Part shown: one piece after another, positions 23,409 through 36,600 of the stretch
Layout of the letters: each line of letters starts with the position of its first letter
How positions within the stretch are numbered: the first letter of the stretch is position 1
From: Cerrena zonata
Lineage: Eukaryota > Basidiomycota > Agaricomycetes > Polyporales > Cerrenaceae
DNA: 64,000 nucleotides
Reading direction: 5' to 3'
Assembly: GCA_038087015.1 (NCBI GenBank)
Contig: JASBNA010000029.1
Span: 124,001-188,000, forward strand
Notes under the pieces: model-generated
What the model was told of the DNA's origin: nothing
The model's input: the letters and a program-made list of their open reading frames with translations, nothing else
The model's database searches: none
Program-made: the position numbers and the translations under genes

Positions 23409-24449
23409 TGCTAGTAGAGCGTTCTCCCATGAATTTCCACGGGACAGATTAGAGCGCCATCTGGAGGGGATAAACGGGTCTTCTTGACTGTATTATAGCT
23501 ATCTTATCTCACATGGGCCATGTAGTTTTGCATGTAGACATAAAGTTGTGTATTGTAGTGGTGATTTCGAGTTGTCAGAGGGGTATCCTGAGAACTACTT
23601 TGACAACGGCCTCCGTGTTCTAGGAGCGATACGCTGGTGTATATCGAGATTGTGGATCCTATTTGCTATTGATACGCCAATTCAATTCAATTCGATCCAT
23701 TTTTTCGGATGCCATGGTGTCGATGGCTGGCGGTTGGCTTGGCAGACGCGGTATCAACATGAGTTGGTCAAGGTCGAGTGACAGTTGTTCTCACTGTTGT
23801 AATGTTTCCGGTTTCAGTACAAGGGTATCGGTGGACTTTGTGCGGTTCAAAATACACCGCGGGGAGTACTCGATAAAATACAATCAACCTTGGACATGGA
23901 CATGACATCGTTGACGTCCTGTGAAGTGTTGGTCGCTTCTACAATGATTGCTGTGCCACTGTACTATGATGGTTCGTGCTTCGGTGTCCAATCAACTGAC
24001 AGGAATGCGTAAATACGCTGGTCCTTGCGTCATCATGATCAAAGTTGTGAGTAAGTGCGTGGCTAGTGCCAAGCATCACTCTAGAAGCAATACGACCACG
24101 CAGAACTTTTCCTATCGATGGGTTAGTGCCAAGATATGGACCGGACACTAATTAACCTTAAATCGGGCCAAGACCAATGAGGATGTATAACATGGATCCA
24201 TGGCGGTCCCGGAGAACTCCGACGCAAATATTACCTCACGAATCGTGAACGTTCTTTCGGAGTGAATAATAATACATCTACTATGTAGATACATTGAGCG
24301 GAATTATCTGTCAGGGTTAAAACAGAGTTCAGCATTCTGAAAGGGAGATTTGTATATTACTTACGATCCCCACATGACTGACGAGTTGCATACATATTCA
24401 TAAGTTACTCCACATTGGTGAACCAAATACTGGTACATAACGCCTTGAA
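23409..24449. other. Intergenic region
   Basis: No gene with domain or splice support. Plus- and minus-strand frames at 23939-24151 overlap and look like chance. The sequence is AT-rich towards 24300-24480. Confidence 0.5.
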
Positions 24450-26128
24450 TTACACGGATGCAATAAACCAATGATTGGGACGAGGGTTGTGTTTTTTCTC
24501 CGGAATAAAGTCAGCATGTCGATCATTTGGATTTGATTGTCTATGACGCTAAGCGAAATCAGTATATGTCGTTAGTAGACGATCGACATGTTACGAACGA
24601 TGTCAGCTACTTACTGTCCAGATACGATCTAACGTTATAATCTTTTGGAGACTAGGAACAGATTGCATGACTTTCCTGACGGAGTCTTTAGATAAGGAGG
24701 GTGACTCGGTACTCAGGTCTTGCAATGTCTGCAGCGTGGAGGAACGGGAAAGACCAGTCGCGAATTGTTCCTTCAGGAGAAACACAGAAATGAGCTATTT
24801 TTGGCTGAATTCAATATTCTGTGGGTACTTACAATACTTTTGTGCGGCACAATCACTGCGAGTCGCTCTAATTTCTTGCATCTGTGTGCGACCCTTCGAA
24901 AATAATCTTCAAGGAGCAAACAATTGATCATCGACAAATGTGTTAATGAGGAACCATGGGTTCGGAGTAACGGCTTCATAAAAGTATCTGGTATCATGAG
25001 TGCACTGGAAAATTTAATAGTTAATGCAGAAAGTGCACAGCCCCAGGATTTGGTGAGTAGGAAAAGTGATGCATATTTCGCGTCAAGGTATGTGGAAGAA
25101 CCAATTTGGAAATCTACAGCCAGGTGTCGGAGATCTGGTAGCTGCTTGTGTTCCGATGGATCAAAAGACGAATGCGTCTAAGAAGTTGTTGAGAAACTGA
25201 TCATCGGTAAATAAGGGAATTGTCATAGAATTTACCCAGCAAGTAAATGCCAGGCTCTGCACCAGAGGTGTATAGCGCGTAAGTTGTAGGAGAGTCCAAG
25301 TATCCACTTTCCGACAGGAAACGACGTGGAGCGCTGTTAACCGTGGTAGTGTCTTCAGTACAGGCTCCAATATGGAACTATCGAGATCCTTCAGTAGCTG
25401 GGAAAGTTTTGTGAGAATCAGAAAGCATAATGTATAGACATAAATGCAGTCACATAAAGTGTCAAGGTTCGAAGAGTACCTTGGAGAGACTTCGACCATG
25501 TCGGGAGAATGTCAATCACATTCCATGTTGCAGAATCCAAGGTCAAATGCCGAAGTCGATTAAGCTGGAGGATATTCGAAGATTCGTCTGTTTTCAATAG
25601 AGCCTTTACCCTAATGGAATCAAGATACACTCGTGATTGTAGCTGGCCGATATAGTGCGAGAGCACATTCGGTGTACAAACGAACGACAAGAGATTGTCG
25701 CACAGCATAATGACAGCCTGGCTGTCTTTCAGGAACTGTGGGTTCACGCTCCCAGACAATGCGGGGACTGCTCTTATGTCTAGTATGATCATGATGCTTG
25801 TTATCTTCAAGTAATTATAGAGGCTCACTGACCGATGTGTCGCACATGGACCGCGAGGTGTGGATGGGTGAGAATGGTACCAAAGCAGGAGATTGTCTTT
25901 GATTTGGATGAGATTCGGACTACCAGTCTCAATGAAGAAACTCCCACTACATACTTTAGCGTAGCGTAGAGCATGAGATGAAGCGAAGACCAAGGTGCGG
26001 TACAGTGTCGGGATAACGCCGATTAGAAATGGCCGACTAACGAGTGAAATGGCATAAAGGTCCCTCCCGTGAAGATAGCAGAATATTAGCTCCAGGCAAT
26101 CAATATTGAGAGTCTCTATACGTCTCAT
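24450..26128 (-). CDS. F-box protein, second family, copy 1
   Basis: The N-terminus MRRIETLNIDCLELIFCYL, then GRDLYAISLVSRPFLIGVIP and TLYRTLVFA, is an F-box that would bind Skp1 in an SCF ubiquitin ligase. Exons then give TILTHPHLAVHVRHIDIRAV, LRHLTLDSATWNVIDILPTW, LTALHVVSCRKVDTWTLLQL, LPDLRHLAVDF and LTHLSMINCLLLEDYFRRVA. These form a leucine-rich substrate-recognition region. The last exon starts after TTTCGCTTAG and ends NHWFIASV, TAA complement at 24450-24452. Exon boundaries were set by aligning with the neighbouring paralogue (26571-28365), which shares every junction examined. Targets are unknown. Confidence 0.7.
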
Positions 26129-26570
26129 AATGATGGTATAGACAGACTAGTGAATGATTAGGAAAAGGATCAACCTGCTGAAACTTTGTAGGAAATACTT
26201 AATCACATCGAAACCTACTAGTAGAACTTAAATATTGATACAAGTATTAATATTATAGTTACTATAAGCCCTAAGTAGTATTTAACCAGAACGTCTGTAG
26301 TCGGATTCTTCCGAGCCTCCCAGTTTAGAAACTGTAGTTGAGGTTATCACATTGTACTCTTAATAAATAGATGCATTTGTTTCGATTCTCCTCTTCTCGC
26401 TCTCTGATACTCTGTCATATAGATTTTTTCTATTATTATAGATAACGAGACTAGCCAAGGGGCTCAAAATTAAAATTTCCTGACATTGTAGGCCAAGTGG
26501 CGAGATACCGATACTCGACTCGAGAGCACAGAGATCGCACTCTGAGTCCGGAGACCATGGACGTAGAGGT
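26129..26570. other. Spacer between tandem F-box genes
   Basis: AT-rich, with no coding signal beyond the flanking genes. Confidence 0.5.
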
Positions 26571-28365
26571 CTAGTGATCCGTAGTGTACAGCTGGAGGCT
26601 ACGGTGTACATATTTGTCATAGGATGTCGCGCAGGGTATGGGTCGATGATGGTGGGGTGGTATGAACCAATATGCGACCCTCCTAAGAGGGTAGTGACCA
26701 CTCCGCTTCTGCTCCGAAACCAGGTTTGCGCGTGTCTTATGGTAAGATTCTTCTCCTACCACCTGAATATAGTAGAAAGGTAGTCGTGAGACGGAGAAGG
26801 TGCCTAGGGAGACGATATAACATACCCTCCATATTTCACTCTCAGTAGCAATCTCACGCAAGCTGGGCAGAGAAATCAATAGTGTTTCAGCCATGGTTTG
26901 AGGTAGAGCTCCCTCGAAACGATCGATGATAAGCATTCGAAGAGAAGTAGAGCGAGAGATATTTGCAGCTAACATGGGCTAAGATGAGAATATATACATA
27001 AGTCAATACAGCACCTTCATTTTGAAAGGATACGCACCACAGATACCGGCAGCGACTTTAAGGCCAATGCCAGACTTTCAAGATGCGTGCATTCTTTCAT
27101 AATACTACGAATGTCCCTGCCGTCCAATTCGGAGCCAGGAACGGAGAGATATGACAATGTGGACTTATGGGCAAGGATTAAAGGTACTAATCCCTTGCCT
27201 AACGAGGTCTTCTCGGGGAAGATTCTAATAGATAACGAGGACAGAGAGCATTTCCATGTTGTTATGAGAGGTAAAAAGGGCTCGGGAGAATCATTAGAAA
27301 ATGTAGGTCGTAAATCGATAGCAAGATGTCGTAGAGTTGATGGGACATCATATGTAGTAGTGTGGACCTCACCCTATACTATATAGAGGCCGTTAGCGAT
27401 GGGATACCTCGAAAAATAGAACATGACCTTGCCTGGCACGTAAATGATAAGCTCTCCAGTGTAGGGGTATACTTGATGAGATTTAGGACATCGTTGTATA
27501 GACAGTTGTGACAAGAGACGACATGAAGGGCGGTGATCTGAGGCGAGTTTTCGAGAACAGCTTGTAGTATCTTTGCGCTAGGCATCTTTACTGACTGATG
27601 GATGTGTTTATCAGTACTTGTACTGTAGTTTCTATTCTGATATCACTTACGTAGAGTGTCAATGTCCGCAATGTGGCTCCAAATGATGAAATCCAAGACG
27701 GTAGCAGATTAGAAATACTCTGAGATACGTGATCTAGATCCAAGCGCCGAGTGCATCGGATTCGAAGTAAGGTCTGAAGTGCATCCGTCTCTAGGCCCTC
27801 TACGAGATCGTCAGAAAGTCTCAATCCAAGATATTCAAGATTGTTCAAAGTTCCTAGAGTGTCGACGAAAGGCCAAGAAGAGTAACTGGTGCATACGAAA
27901 GAACGGAGGTTCTTGCATAAGCCAATGGCAGTCCGAATTTCATCTAAGGGACTCAGATTGCTCGAATGCAGCACTTGATTGGTGTCATTTGGCATCTCGG
28001 GAGGGACATAACGGAGGTCTACTCATACACAGACAAATAAGTGGCAACTCAAGACGAGAATAGTTAACGACTGACCGATGTGATGGACGTAGATTGCGAG
28101 GTTAGGGTAAGCGAGTATTGTCATGAAAGCTGAATTTGCCTTCGATGCAGTTAGCAGCATAGTCACCCAGAAAGGAGAATAGGCATACGATTCGACGGAT
28201 GATGTCATGTTGAGCTCGAGTGTATACTATCATTCTATACAGCATCGGTAACACTCCAGAATGAAAGGCGCGGTTGAGGAGTGCAGTGGTAATGAGATCC
28301 TTCCCAGACATTAATGAGAATATCAATTCCAAGCAGTCCAAGTTCAAAGATTCTAGAGAAGTCAT
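26571..28365 (-). CDS. F-box protein, second family, copy 2
   Basis: It starts MTSLESLNLDCLELIFSLMS, then GKDLITTALLNRAFHSGVLP and MLYRMIVY, an F-box matching the gene at 24450-26128. Later exons give MTILAYPNLAIYVHHIDLRY, RRLDLDHVSQSISNLLPSW, QITALHVVSCHNCL, STLRHLAIDLRP and LESLALALKSLPVSVV. The final exon differs from copy 1 and ends LQLYTTDH. At the junction after FTCQ the phase that matches copy 1 requires a GC donor (CAG|GCAAGG) with a TATAG acceptor, a likely GC-AG intron. An ATG 11 codons upstream (28398) is possible, but the chosen start aligns with copy 1. Confidence 0.7.
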
Positions 28366-28689
28366 GTTGCAGTCGAAGATGTCGTATATAGAGACCAAAA
28401 TGAACCCTAGTATGTTAGTGAGTGAGTTGAAGATACAAAGAAAAACAATGGTTCGGGTACTTCAAAGTGGCGGAAAGGTCCGAAAAATCGGTTACAGCCG
28501 AAGAACTTGAATCTACTGCCATCGATACTACAAATGAATACAAGTAGGTTTCAAGAAGATTGTCCATAAGTTACAATAAAATAATGTCTGTGGATTAGAA
28601 GAGAATAGAAGGTAGATTGCTCGTAGATCTAAGTGTCACGTAAGAGTCTGTGTCGTAATATAAACGTTTCCAAGCAAGACGGTCAATTC
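28366..28689. other. Spacer before the cupin gene's 3' end
   Basis: It is the promoter side of the F-box gene and the 3' flank of the cupin gene. Nothing else is seen. Confidence 0.5.
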
Positions 28690-30055
28690 TTAGTTGAATC
28701 GTACCGAGCGTCGACGGGTTCCATGTGTGACGGAAGGACTAGAAGCGGCTGTAGATGTGGAAGCAGTGGTAGAGGGAGGAGTAGGTCCGCTGAAACCAGA
28801 GGGTAATGCGTTACCGGACACACGAGGTTGGCGTTGATTAGTGGGCTGCGAGCCACGGGTGATGTTGCAACGCTTCAGGCATTCGTCGGTGCCAAGGGCG
28901 ATATTGTCAGGAATCTATTATCAAGGAAGTAAACGAAGTCAATCATCGCTCTTCAGTGTTAAACCAAGATGTCCCACCTTAGATTCAAGTCCGGCAACTT
29001 CCTCAACGCCAATACCACCGAGGGAAGCAGCAACGATATCCGGTGGGAGGCCAAAGTCTGCATTATTCTTAGTTATGACATCAATTTGATTTGAACTACA
29101 GTGTACTTACATCTTTGAGCAATTGACGATACTCCAGGGTCCTCGTTATTGAGTGCGGCTATGGATGTAACATTAACAACTACGATTGGCATATCATATA
29201 TCTAGCCATGGACGTACCAACAAAGACGGCTGGTTCTAAAAGAGGACACACATAAAAAGAGAGTTCGATTTGCGATGATAAACTGAAACAAACGTACCAC
29301 AACCAGTGTTCTCTTGATAGTGAATAGATCCCTACAGCGGAAGTAGGTTAGGGGGGTACAAACATTTGAATAAGGAATCAAACCAACCTGGGGGAAAACT
29401 TGCGCCTGATTGCTGGTCACTTCGTTATAAACGAATCTCGCTCCGTTCTCTTGGAGCATACCAGTTCGAATAGAACCGTTGATGAGGTAGAGCATCTCAG
29501 TCGCTCGGGGATGGGTGTGAGGTGTGTTCATACCACAAGCACTGCGTACAAGATTTAGTATGCGCCACAAAACCTCTGATGAAATTATAGCTTACTCTAA
29601 TCACAATGGTCCAGAACGTTTAGTATTTTGAAATTGGAAGAGACAGTGATAAACAACATACCGAGAACACCGATGGTCATAGACAGACCTTAATACCCCG
29701 AAGCTCGATTAGTTGGATGTAAGAATCAGATAACAATGGACGTACTTTGGTGAGTCAAAACAGGGAAGTTCGCAATATTTGCAGAGATCGTTTCACCTGC
29801 AACTCCTTTCGTAGCAGAAGCATTATTGAAGTCGAACACGAACTGATTCAATCAGGGGGAGAAAGTCAATCAATGATAGAAGCGACGAGAAGCAGTAAAA
29901 CTTACATCTGAATCCTTCGACAGGATGTTCAAAATAGCAGTTTGGCTCGTAGCCTGCTTGATAGCTGCAACTTTCTGAGCAGCATCGGCGGCTCCTTGAG
30001 CAAGGGCACCGACACCTAGTGAGAGTGCGACAGAAGTGGAGGTCAAGAAACGCAT
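28690..30055 (-). CDS. Secreted spherulin/germin-like cupin
   Basis: It starts MRFLTSTSVALSLGVGALAQ, a clear signal peptide. Exons give ISANIANFPVLTHQ, the first cupin motif CGMNTPHTHPRATEMLYLIN (H-x-H-x4-E, metal ligands), GMLQENGARFVYNEV, QAQVFPQGSIHYQENTGC, and then FVAALNNEDPG. This pattern matches spherulin-1A-like proteins of fungi, which are single-domain germin-like cupins. A Ser/Thr-rich tail follows (STTASTSTAASSPSVTHGT) and the protein ends RRRSVRFN. The second cupin motif's histidine is seen in QGSIHY. Some members bind manganese; enzymatic activity is not predictable. The start is fixed by the signal peptide. Confidence 0.85.
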
Positions 30056-30802
30056 TGTAATGTGTGCGTGAGGTGTCGTAAAGACGTGAAAAGAGAATGG
30101 AGAGGGAGAGAGGGTGGATATTTAGTGAGGTACCTGTCTCACCCAACCGACATTATATAGTGTCCCTCTCATTATCAAGAACAATGCCGCACCCATGCCC
30201 CAGCGCAAGGCAGCAGTCAGCTCTAACTGCGCGAGTTGCCCGACTGAGGAGTTTCACAATGCCCTCAGGCAGTGTTCCCGGTAACGGAACAATGGATCTA
30301 AGGGGAAGTCCAAATCCTTGTTTTGGTGAGACGTATTGTATATCTCCAGAGGGCGAATCACAATGGTTTAATGTTCCCACCAATGAGACAAAAGCGTTCA
30401 CTGTTCACAGCCTCGCTAAGGCCGAAGCGCCCGGTCATGTCGGGTATTGAGTGGGCGCATTGTTTTAGGGTTCAGTAGTATGAACCTTGCTATAGCTTGC
30501 TGAGTGCCGAGGATATGAGGAGGGTTGAGGCGTAGAACTGCGGCCTCACAAGCTGTCAAATTTCAATTAGATATAAAATTGTGGAAATTGAATGCACTCA
30601 CCTGACTCAATGTGCTCCTAAGCTCTGACTGAAGAGCTGGTTAGAAATACAAGAACATTCATTAGAAGACGACTAAACTACAATAATCATAAGTAGATGG
30701 TAAAAAAAAATGAGGGTATGCTGTACACGTGTACCATCCTCACACACCGCATGAGAATCTCGATAAACAAATGCCGAACACTGACGTACTGCACTAAGCG
30801 AA
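30056..30802. other. Intergenic region
   Basis: It is the promoter of the cupin gene and the 3' flank of the PAF-acetylhydrolase gene. A plus-strand frame at 30097-30450 has no supporting features. Confidence 0.55.
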
Positions 30803-32863
30803 TTACAACGCATACAATATGACGCTCCCAATCTCGCCCAGCTCTGAGTGTTTCTTTTTCGACCCACTCTTCATATGTACGCCAATTTTCTGAATCTTGT
30901 GTTTATACCGAGATCCATGACTGGATCCCGATACTCCGGATACACCAGACATCCCGGACACACCAGAAACACCAGATATCCCGCTCCCCGTTCTCGGCGG
31001 GTCATTCTCCTTATTCTCTTCGTAGTGTTTCTCTCCAGAGGGTGGTAGAATAGTCACGAATCGTTTCATACTGTCGAAATTCGGGCCGGTTACTGTTTTG
31101 ACGTGAAAATCGGGATTGTGGCCGACTTCGTGGATTCGGTCATCGAGGAAGTGGTCGACCAGGTGAACGACGATATGGATCACTCTGTCTGCATCGAGGC
31201 GGAGACCTGTCAGGCTGTTGATGTAGTCTGGGAGGATGAGGAACACGTCGCTGAACGATGGGTGAGTGGTGCCGGCTGTCGTACATAAGGTCAGGTACGA
31301 CTTAGAAATGTGAGAGGAGAAAGACTTACGCATGAAGAAAACATTGGGGGCCTTGATGTTGGGTATCATTTCTCGAAGTATGTTAAATTCACTCCCCATG
31401 GAAAATTCTTCAGAGTTGACACAGAGGAAAGGTACATTGATTCTGCCTCTGAATGGTTGTAGACGTTGCACTGCAGGGTCGAATACCATGACTCTGCTAA
31501 ACCGGAACCTTTTATCGACAGCTGCAGCCATCTATACACGGTCATGAGCATCGAGACTTTACAAGTAACATAATATACTCACTCCTAGGGTCCCACCGAA
31601 CGAGTGGCCAGCCATGATAGGATACTTGATGTTCACACCGGTCCATCTCGCCCAATCAAATGTTGTTTGAGCTTCGGTAAGTTGGGTCTGACTGACAGGG
31701 TGACCGCTGGTGATGCCTTTCAGTGCATTAAGCACCGCTTCTACCTCGGCCAGACGAAGGTCAAGTTGGACATGCCGAAGAGTAGTGTCATCCTTCGGCT
31801 GAACTTCTCCCGGCCAGCTGATCATTAAAAGTAGTTAGTGATAGACAAGGTATGAGATGTTGCGTATTCGATGACGTACTGTAGGTCTTTCCAATCAAGC
31901 CAGTCCAGAATCTTCTGCTGGCCACTGGCATTAGTGATTCGAGAACTTGGGCCTGTGCCATCTCGGTGTTCAATTGCAGCCACAACGTAGCCGCGTGACG
32001 CCATCTCCCCGCAAAATGCGGACTACACATGTAACCTGTTCAGCACGCAACATACCATCAATCGAGATGAAGTGGGTTACTTACATACATCAAACGCGAG
32101 CAACCCACTCCATGGCTGAACAGCATGAGCGGCCATTTCGTGTACGGTGGCGCCTCCTTTAGCGGTGCATTTTCTATCGCTGGAAATGTGGTTCCATAAA
32201 TAGCGGCTGCGGCAGCAGGATCTGCGATGATGTAGGAATGGAAAGGCTATCTTTAGCACTTATTTTTAGAGTGGGGGTATTGCGTATTGGAGGACTTACA
32301 GACAACGGTGCGGTACATCCAGTTCGGTGTTCTGTTGGCCATCTTGAGGAAACCGTCAATTGTCTGACGCAACCTGTAGAAAAAACTGAGTTCGTAATTA
32401 TTTCCAATGTGCTTTTGAATATGTCCAAACTCACCTGGGGAACCATACCACTCGTTGATTTGTATCCTCGGATTCTGCGGGGTAGAACAAGGTAAACAGA
32501 ACCGTGTCAATGGTTAGACCCGTGTCTGCGTCCGGCATAGATTTATGGGTGAAATGCCCGAACGACTGCTTTTCTATTGGGACCTTCGACATCGCAAACA
32601 CCAACCCGGTAGGGTCCTGTATACATTGGCAGAGTTCTGCTCAAGAGGGCACCAAATGGCGACCGTTTGTGCACCGTCTGGAGTACCTGGGGCATTTCCG
32701 GTGGAGGTGGTTTAGGCATGATGGTTATAGAGTGCGACATGCGCCCAGTCTCAGTGCGTTCATGGTGCTCTTCTAAGTCTTCGTCGACGGAGTTGGAAGA
32801 AAGTATTGAGATCCTTTTAAGTTTTGAAGAGGATTTTTCGATGGGTTTGTGGTGGTCTAGCAT
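30803..32863 (-). CDS. Platelet-activating-factor acetylhydrolase-like lipase (PAF-AH II family)
   Basis: This multi-exon gene encodes a serine esterase that releases short or oxidised sn-2 acyl groups from phospholipids. Landmarks: GPYRVGVCDVEVP, LFTLFYPA, WPLMLFSHGVGCSRLMYSAF, CGEMASRGYVVAAIEHRDGT, the nucleophile in IMAGHSFGG, an acid in VFDPAVQRL, VNSEEF, and the base in THPSFSD. These align with the triad of the mammalian enzyme. The C-terminal extension contains GVSG-type tandem repeats (30924-30984) and a basic end (SGSKKKH), with no signal peptide, so it is probably cytosolic. The start MLDHHKPIEK was chosen because an AT-rich TATA-like stretch lies at 32890-32910; the ATG at 32884 is the alternative. 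Confidence 0.85.
30924..30984 (-). repeat. In-frame minisatellite in the PAF-AH gene
   Basis: Units of 9 and 6 bases (GGTGTGTCC-like) encode runs of (G)VSG and MSG: ISGVSGVSGMSGVSGVSG. The tract is in frame, so changes in unit number alter protein length without breaking the gene. Confidence 0.75.
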
Positions 32864-33659
32864 GCTGTGATGGTTGTGTAACATGTGAAGGAATATATAT
32901 TATATGGGTCATGGCTGGGGCTAGTGACCCGGACTCGATGGTGGTGCGACGTCGACTCTGTCCCGTGGGAGAGTGACGTCGTATCCACCTTTGTATCCGA
33001 AGTCGGCATCCCGTTTTAGCAAGTATCTAAGATTAGTTTTGAGGCGTTTGTGACGAATCGGCGCCGACGATTATTGAAAGAAATAATCTACTGAGGCAGC
33101 TCCGTCTGTTCAATGCTGAGCAGAATGTTTGGCCGAAAATGTCTAGGGAGTCTTGGACAGTGGTTCAAGCAACAAGTCATGCATGCAGGTATTCTGGAGA
33201 CCACATTACTATTATATTATGTACTATACCTCATATAACCCCAGTCTTACCGTCCCCTTGTACGCAGACATCTGTACAATCCGTGTCCGTCATGATTCCA
33301 AAGGCACCATCGTAGTATTTCTGTTCAGCATCCAGAGTGTAAAGTTGGTTGGATTATGAAGCTAAGTATAGTGCTAACAATGTACGGCTCATATACCATG
33401 TCATATCACTAGCTATCCAATGACAATGTATAACTCTAAGTCTGGGTAGCATTGACAGCGATCCCCTCGAACGAAAGTTTTGAGGCCTCACATCTATGGT
33501 GATCTAATCTCGAAAGATAAGCTCAATGTCTGGTTCTAGGATTGTCCAAATATAGACCTCGGAGAAAGCCGAAAACGCATCGGGAGGCGAGCCCACGACC
33601 GGGGACAATACTTATTGCTTTCAACACCGTCCTCGACGTCCTCGGGCACATCATATGCG
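32864..33659. other. Divergent intergenic region, PAF-AH / Sds3-like
   Basis: It contains the AT-rich probable core promoter of the PAF-AH gene at 32890-32910. An in-frame open stretch from 33540 to 33659 precedes the Sds3-like start but holds no ATG. Nothing else is recognised. Confidence 0.5.
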
Positions 33660-36600
33660 ATGCCCAGCTCAATCGCCTCGCTCGAGCCCTTGAGCTCTCC
33701 ATCTCCGTCTCCACCTCCACCAGAGGCGAACAACAATAGCGGTGCTGGCTTTGGCACTGACTCTGAGCTCTCCGATCTTACCGAGGACGAAGAAAACGAC
33801 ACGAGGACGAATGAAGATGACAGCGACGAGATACACAAACCTGTTCGTGGTCGACGGAAACGCGGTGGTATCGTTCCTGAACCCATGTGGGGATGGGCAA
33901 AGCCGAAGAAGGATGATCCTAAGCACAAGATGGTCGAGGAAGAGGAAGAGGAGGAACAAGCTGGTCCTGCAAAGGCTTTAGAAGAAGAGGAAGATGACGA
34001 CCAAGACGCTTCCTCTCCTGCTCCGGTGGCGGACGATGCTGCCGACAAGGATGACGGCGAGGAGGAGATGCTGGACGACGACGATGACGAAGAGGAAGAA
34101 GAGGAGAAAGAAACACTAGAAGTCCCCGTCCAGCGTGCAGAAGACGATGAAGACGAGGATATCCTGTCCGAGGAGGAAGAGGAAGAAGCCGAGCTCGAGG
34201 ATCAGGTCGACGACGCGCCACTTCAGCCTGCAGCTCAGGATGGCGCTCCTAGCGATGATGAAGGCGAAGACAAACCTGCAAATCCTGATGATACCTATGT
34301 CCCCTCTCCCAGTCCAGCTAATGACATGGAGGATGAGGACGATCGTGCAGCTGCAACTCCCGTCCCTTCAATAACGTCAAAGATCCCGGACACAACGCCC
34401 GTCCCAACCGAGGTTAAAGCACCCACCCCCGCGGCCGCACCTCTGGTTTCGCCAGTGGCCCCCGCACCCTCTTCGATCATGGCTGGCTCTCAGGTCATTG
34501 CAACTGTCCCTTCCTCGCCATCCTCCTCGTCCGCGTCAGGTACTCCTCACGTCTCACCGTTTCCTTCTCGCACACCGACCCCGGAACCTCCTTCCGATCG
34601 TGAAACCGGACCCAAACAGACTTCACGTCGAGGTAAGATAGCGCGTGCGACGCGGACTGCGCGCGCCCGAGGGAGGAGAAAGCTCAAGTACGAACCTTCA
34701 GACCATGAAGGTGACGCTGATCATGCTGTTGCGGACGCAGACGATCGAGATGGTCCAGAGGACGAAATGGATCTGGACTCCCCTGATATGGAAATGGAAT
34801 CAGACTTGCTTCCTGTTCACCGGGCAGAGGCACTCGATGTTCTGGCTCAGATCGAACAGAAATTTGCACAGCTCAGAGAACGCATTTATGTAGAAAAGAT
34901 GGAAAGTCTAGCATGGGAGGAGGCACTCGTTGCCGAAGGTATGAAGTCATTGCTTCTATGATCCCATATTCATCGCTGACATGCGTTACAGGTACACATC
35001 CCGAGATGCACCATCTTCATACTGAACTATCAAAGAGACGAGATAAGAGACTTGAACTGGCTTCAAGGCGGCGGGATTACGAAGTCACCAATGTTAACAA
35101 ACGACGAAAACTGGACGAAGATCTCGTCTGGAGCTGGTGGAAGGTATGGAGTTGTATCTTGTGCACGAGACTGGTCTAACGTATAACAGAGTACGAAGGA
35201 CGGACTACAGGAGGGAATGATTGCCGAGACCAATCGCAAGAGAAGGAGGCTAGAAAGAGAAAGGCGTGCATTAGATCGACCTCCGCTAGGTACGGATTTC
35301 GGATTTTTAGATCTCTTTCCATATTTCTAACCCATTTTTGCAGCTCGACACATACCTGTCGCTCCTCTCAGTGTTCCTAATGTCCAAACTCTCCGGGACG
35401 TCGTCAAAGCGTACCCATACGACCCCTCATCCGCCCGGGAGGGTATACACACGCATGCAAAGAAGTCAAGCACGCCCTTGGTCTATCCCCAACTCACTAC
35501 CCTTGCCTCAGAAGAAATAATGGCAGACTTAGATAGACTCTGGCAAGTGCGTCGACAAGCAACCTTCGACTACCCTCGACCGATGCCTCCAAACTCGATG
35601 TATGGTGGACCACAAGGACAGGCTCCCTTCGATCCCTTCAACATGATGGTTGATCCACCGCGTTTCCCTCCACCTCCGCCCAATATGCAACACATGCAGG
35701 GGCCTCCGGGGTTCGTTGGTCCTGGTATGGGTCCGGGTCCGGGTCCGAGAATGCCTGGTCCTCATCCTCATGCCATGATGGAAGGAGAGATGATGGGGCT
35801 TGGAATGGGACCTCCGCCTGTTCAAGGGATGCCACCTCATATGCAACCGTACCCACCCAACATGCGAAGGTCAATGTCCCCTCCTATTCATTCGATCAGT
35901 AACGGACAGGGTCCTGGTCCTTCAAGCAGTGGTCCGAAACCTCACGGATGGATGGGGATCGTTGGTCCTGGTGGTGAGCGAGAAACTAAACGTCCGAATG
36001 GCGCTCATCATGAAACAATGGATCGCGAAATGGAGGGTATGAAAGTCATAGCACGCGACAGGAATGACAGGGACATAGAACGTGAACGTGAAAGAGACCG
36101 AGAACAACGGGAATCTGAACTCGATCTCGATCGATCTCATCATATGCAACATGCTATGCCACCCCAAGGGTCGTTTTCGCATCCCAACCAACAACATATG
36201 CATCCCTCGAATAGTCGACAAAGTCATATTCACAATCCTGCGCACCACCATCACCACCATCACCATCACCAACACCCGCACCATGTAGTCCATCGTCATT
36301 TCTCAAATGGACCCGGTCCTGGTCAAAACCCTAACGGGCCACTACCTGGAGCGCCTGCACCCAATGGTGTACCTGTACCTGGGAACTTGAGTCCTCGAAC
36401 GCAACGGGAACTAGAACTTCGACGGCCACATTCGGGTGCGCCTACGGAAGTAATTGAGCTTAATTCGGCAGGGTTGAAGCATTTGATGCCTTCTCCACAA
36501 GCATCTTGGAAAGGCGAAGACAGGGATAGAGAGCGAGATAGGGATCGGGAAAGACCCTCTTCGTCAGATCCAAGCCGGGATCGAGATCGGGGTAGACAAC

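Noticed and set aside
33536..34221. Minus-strand Ser- and Arg-rich frames opposite the acidic tract
   Set aside because: They are the reverse of GAR-rich codons of the Sds3-like gene, which gives open but meaningless frames.
35922..36299. Minus-strand frame rich in Met and Val
   Set aside because: It is the reverse complement of the His and Arg repeats in the Sds3-like gene.
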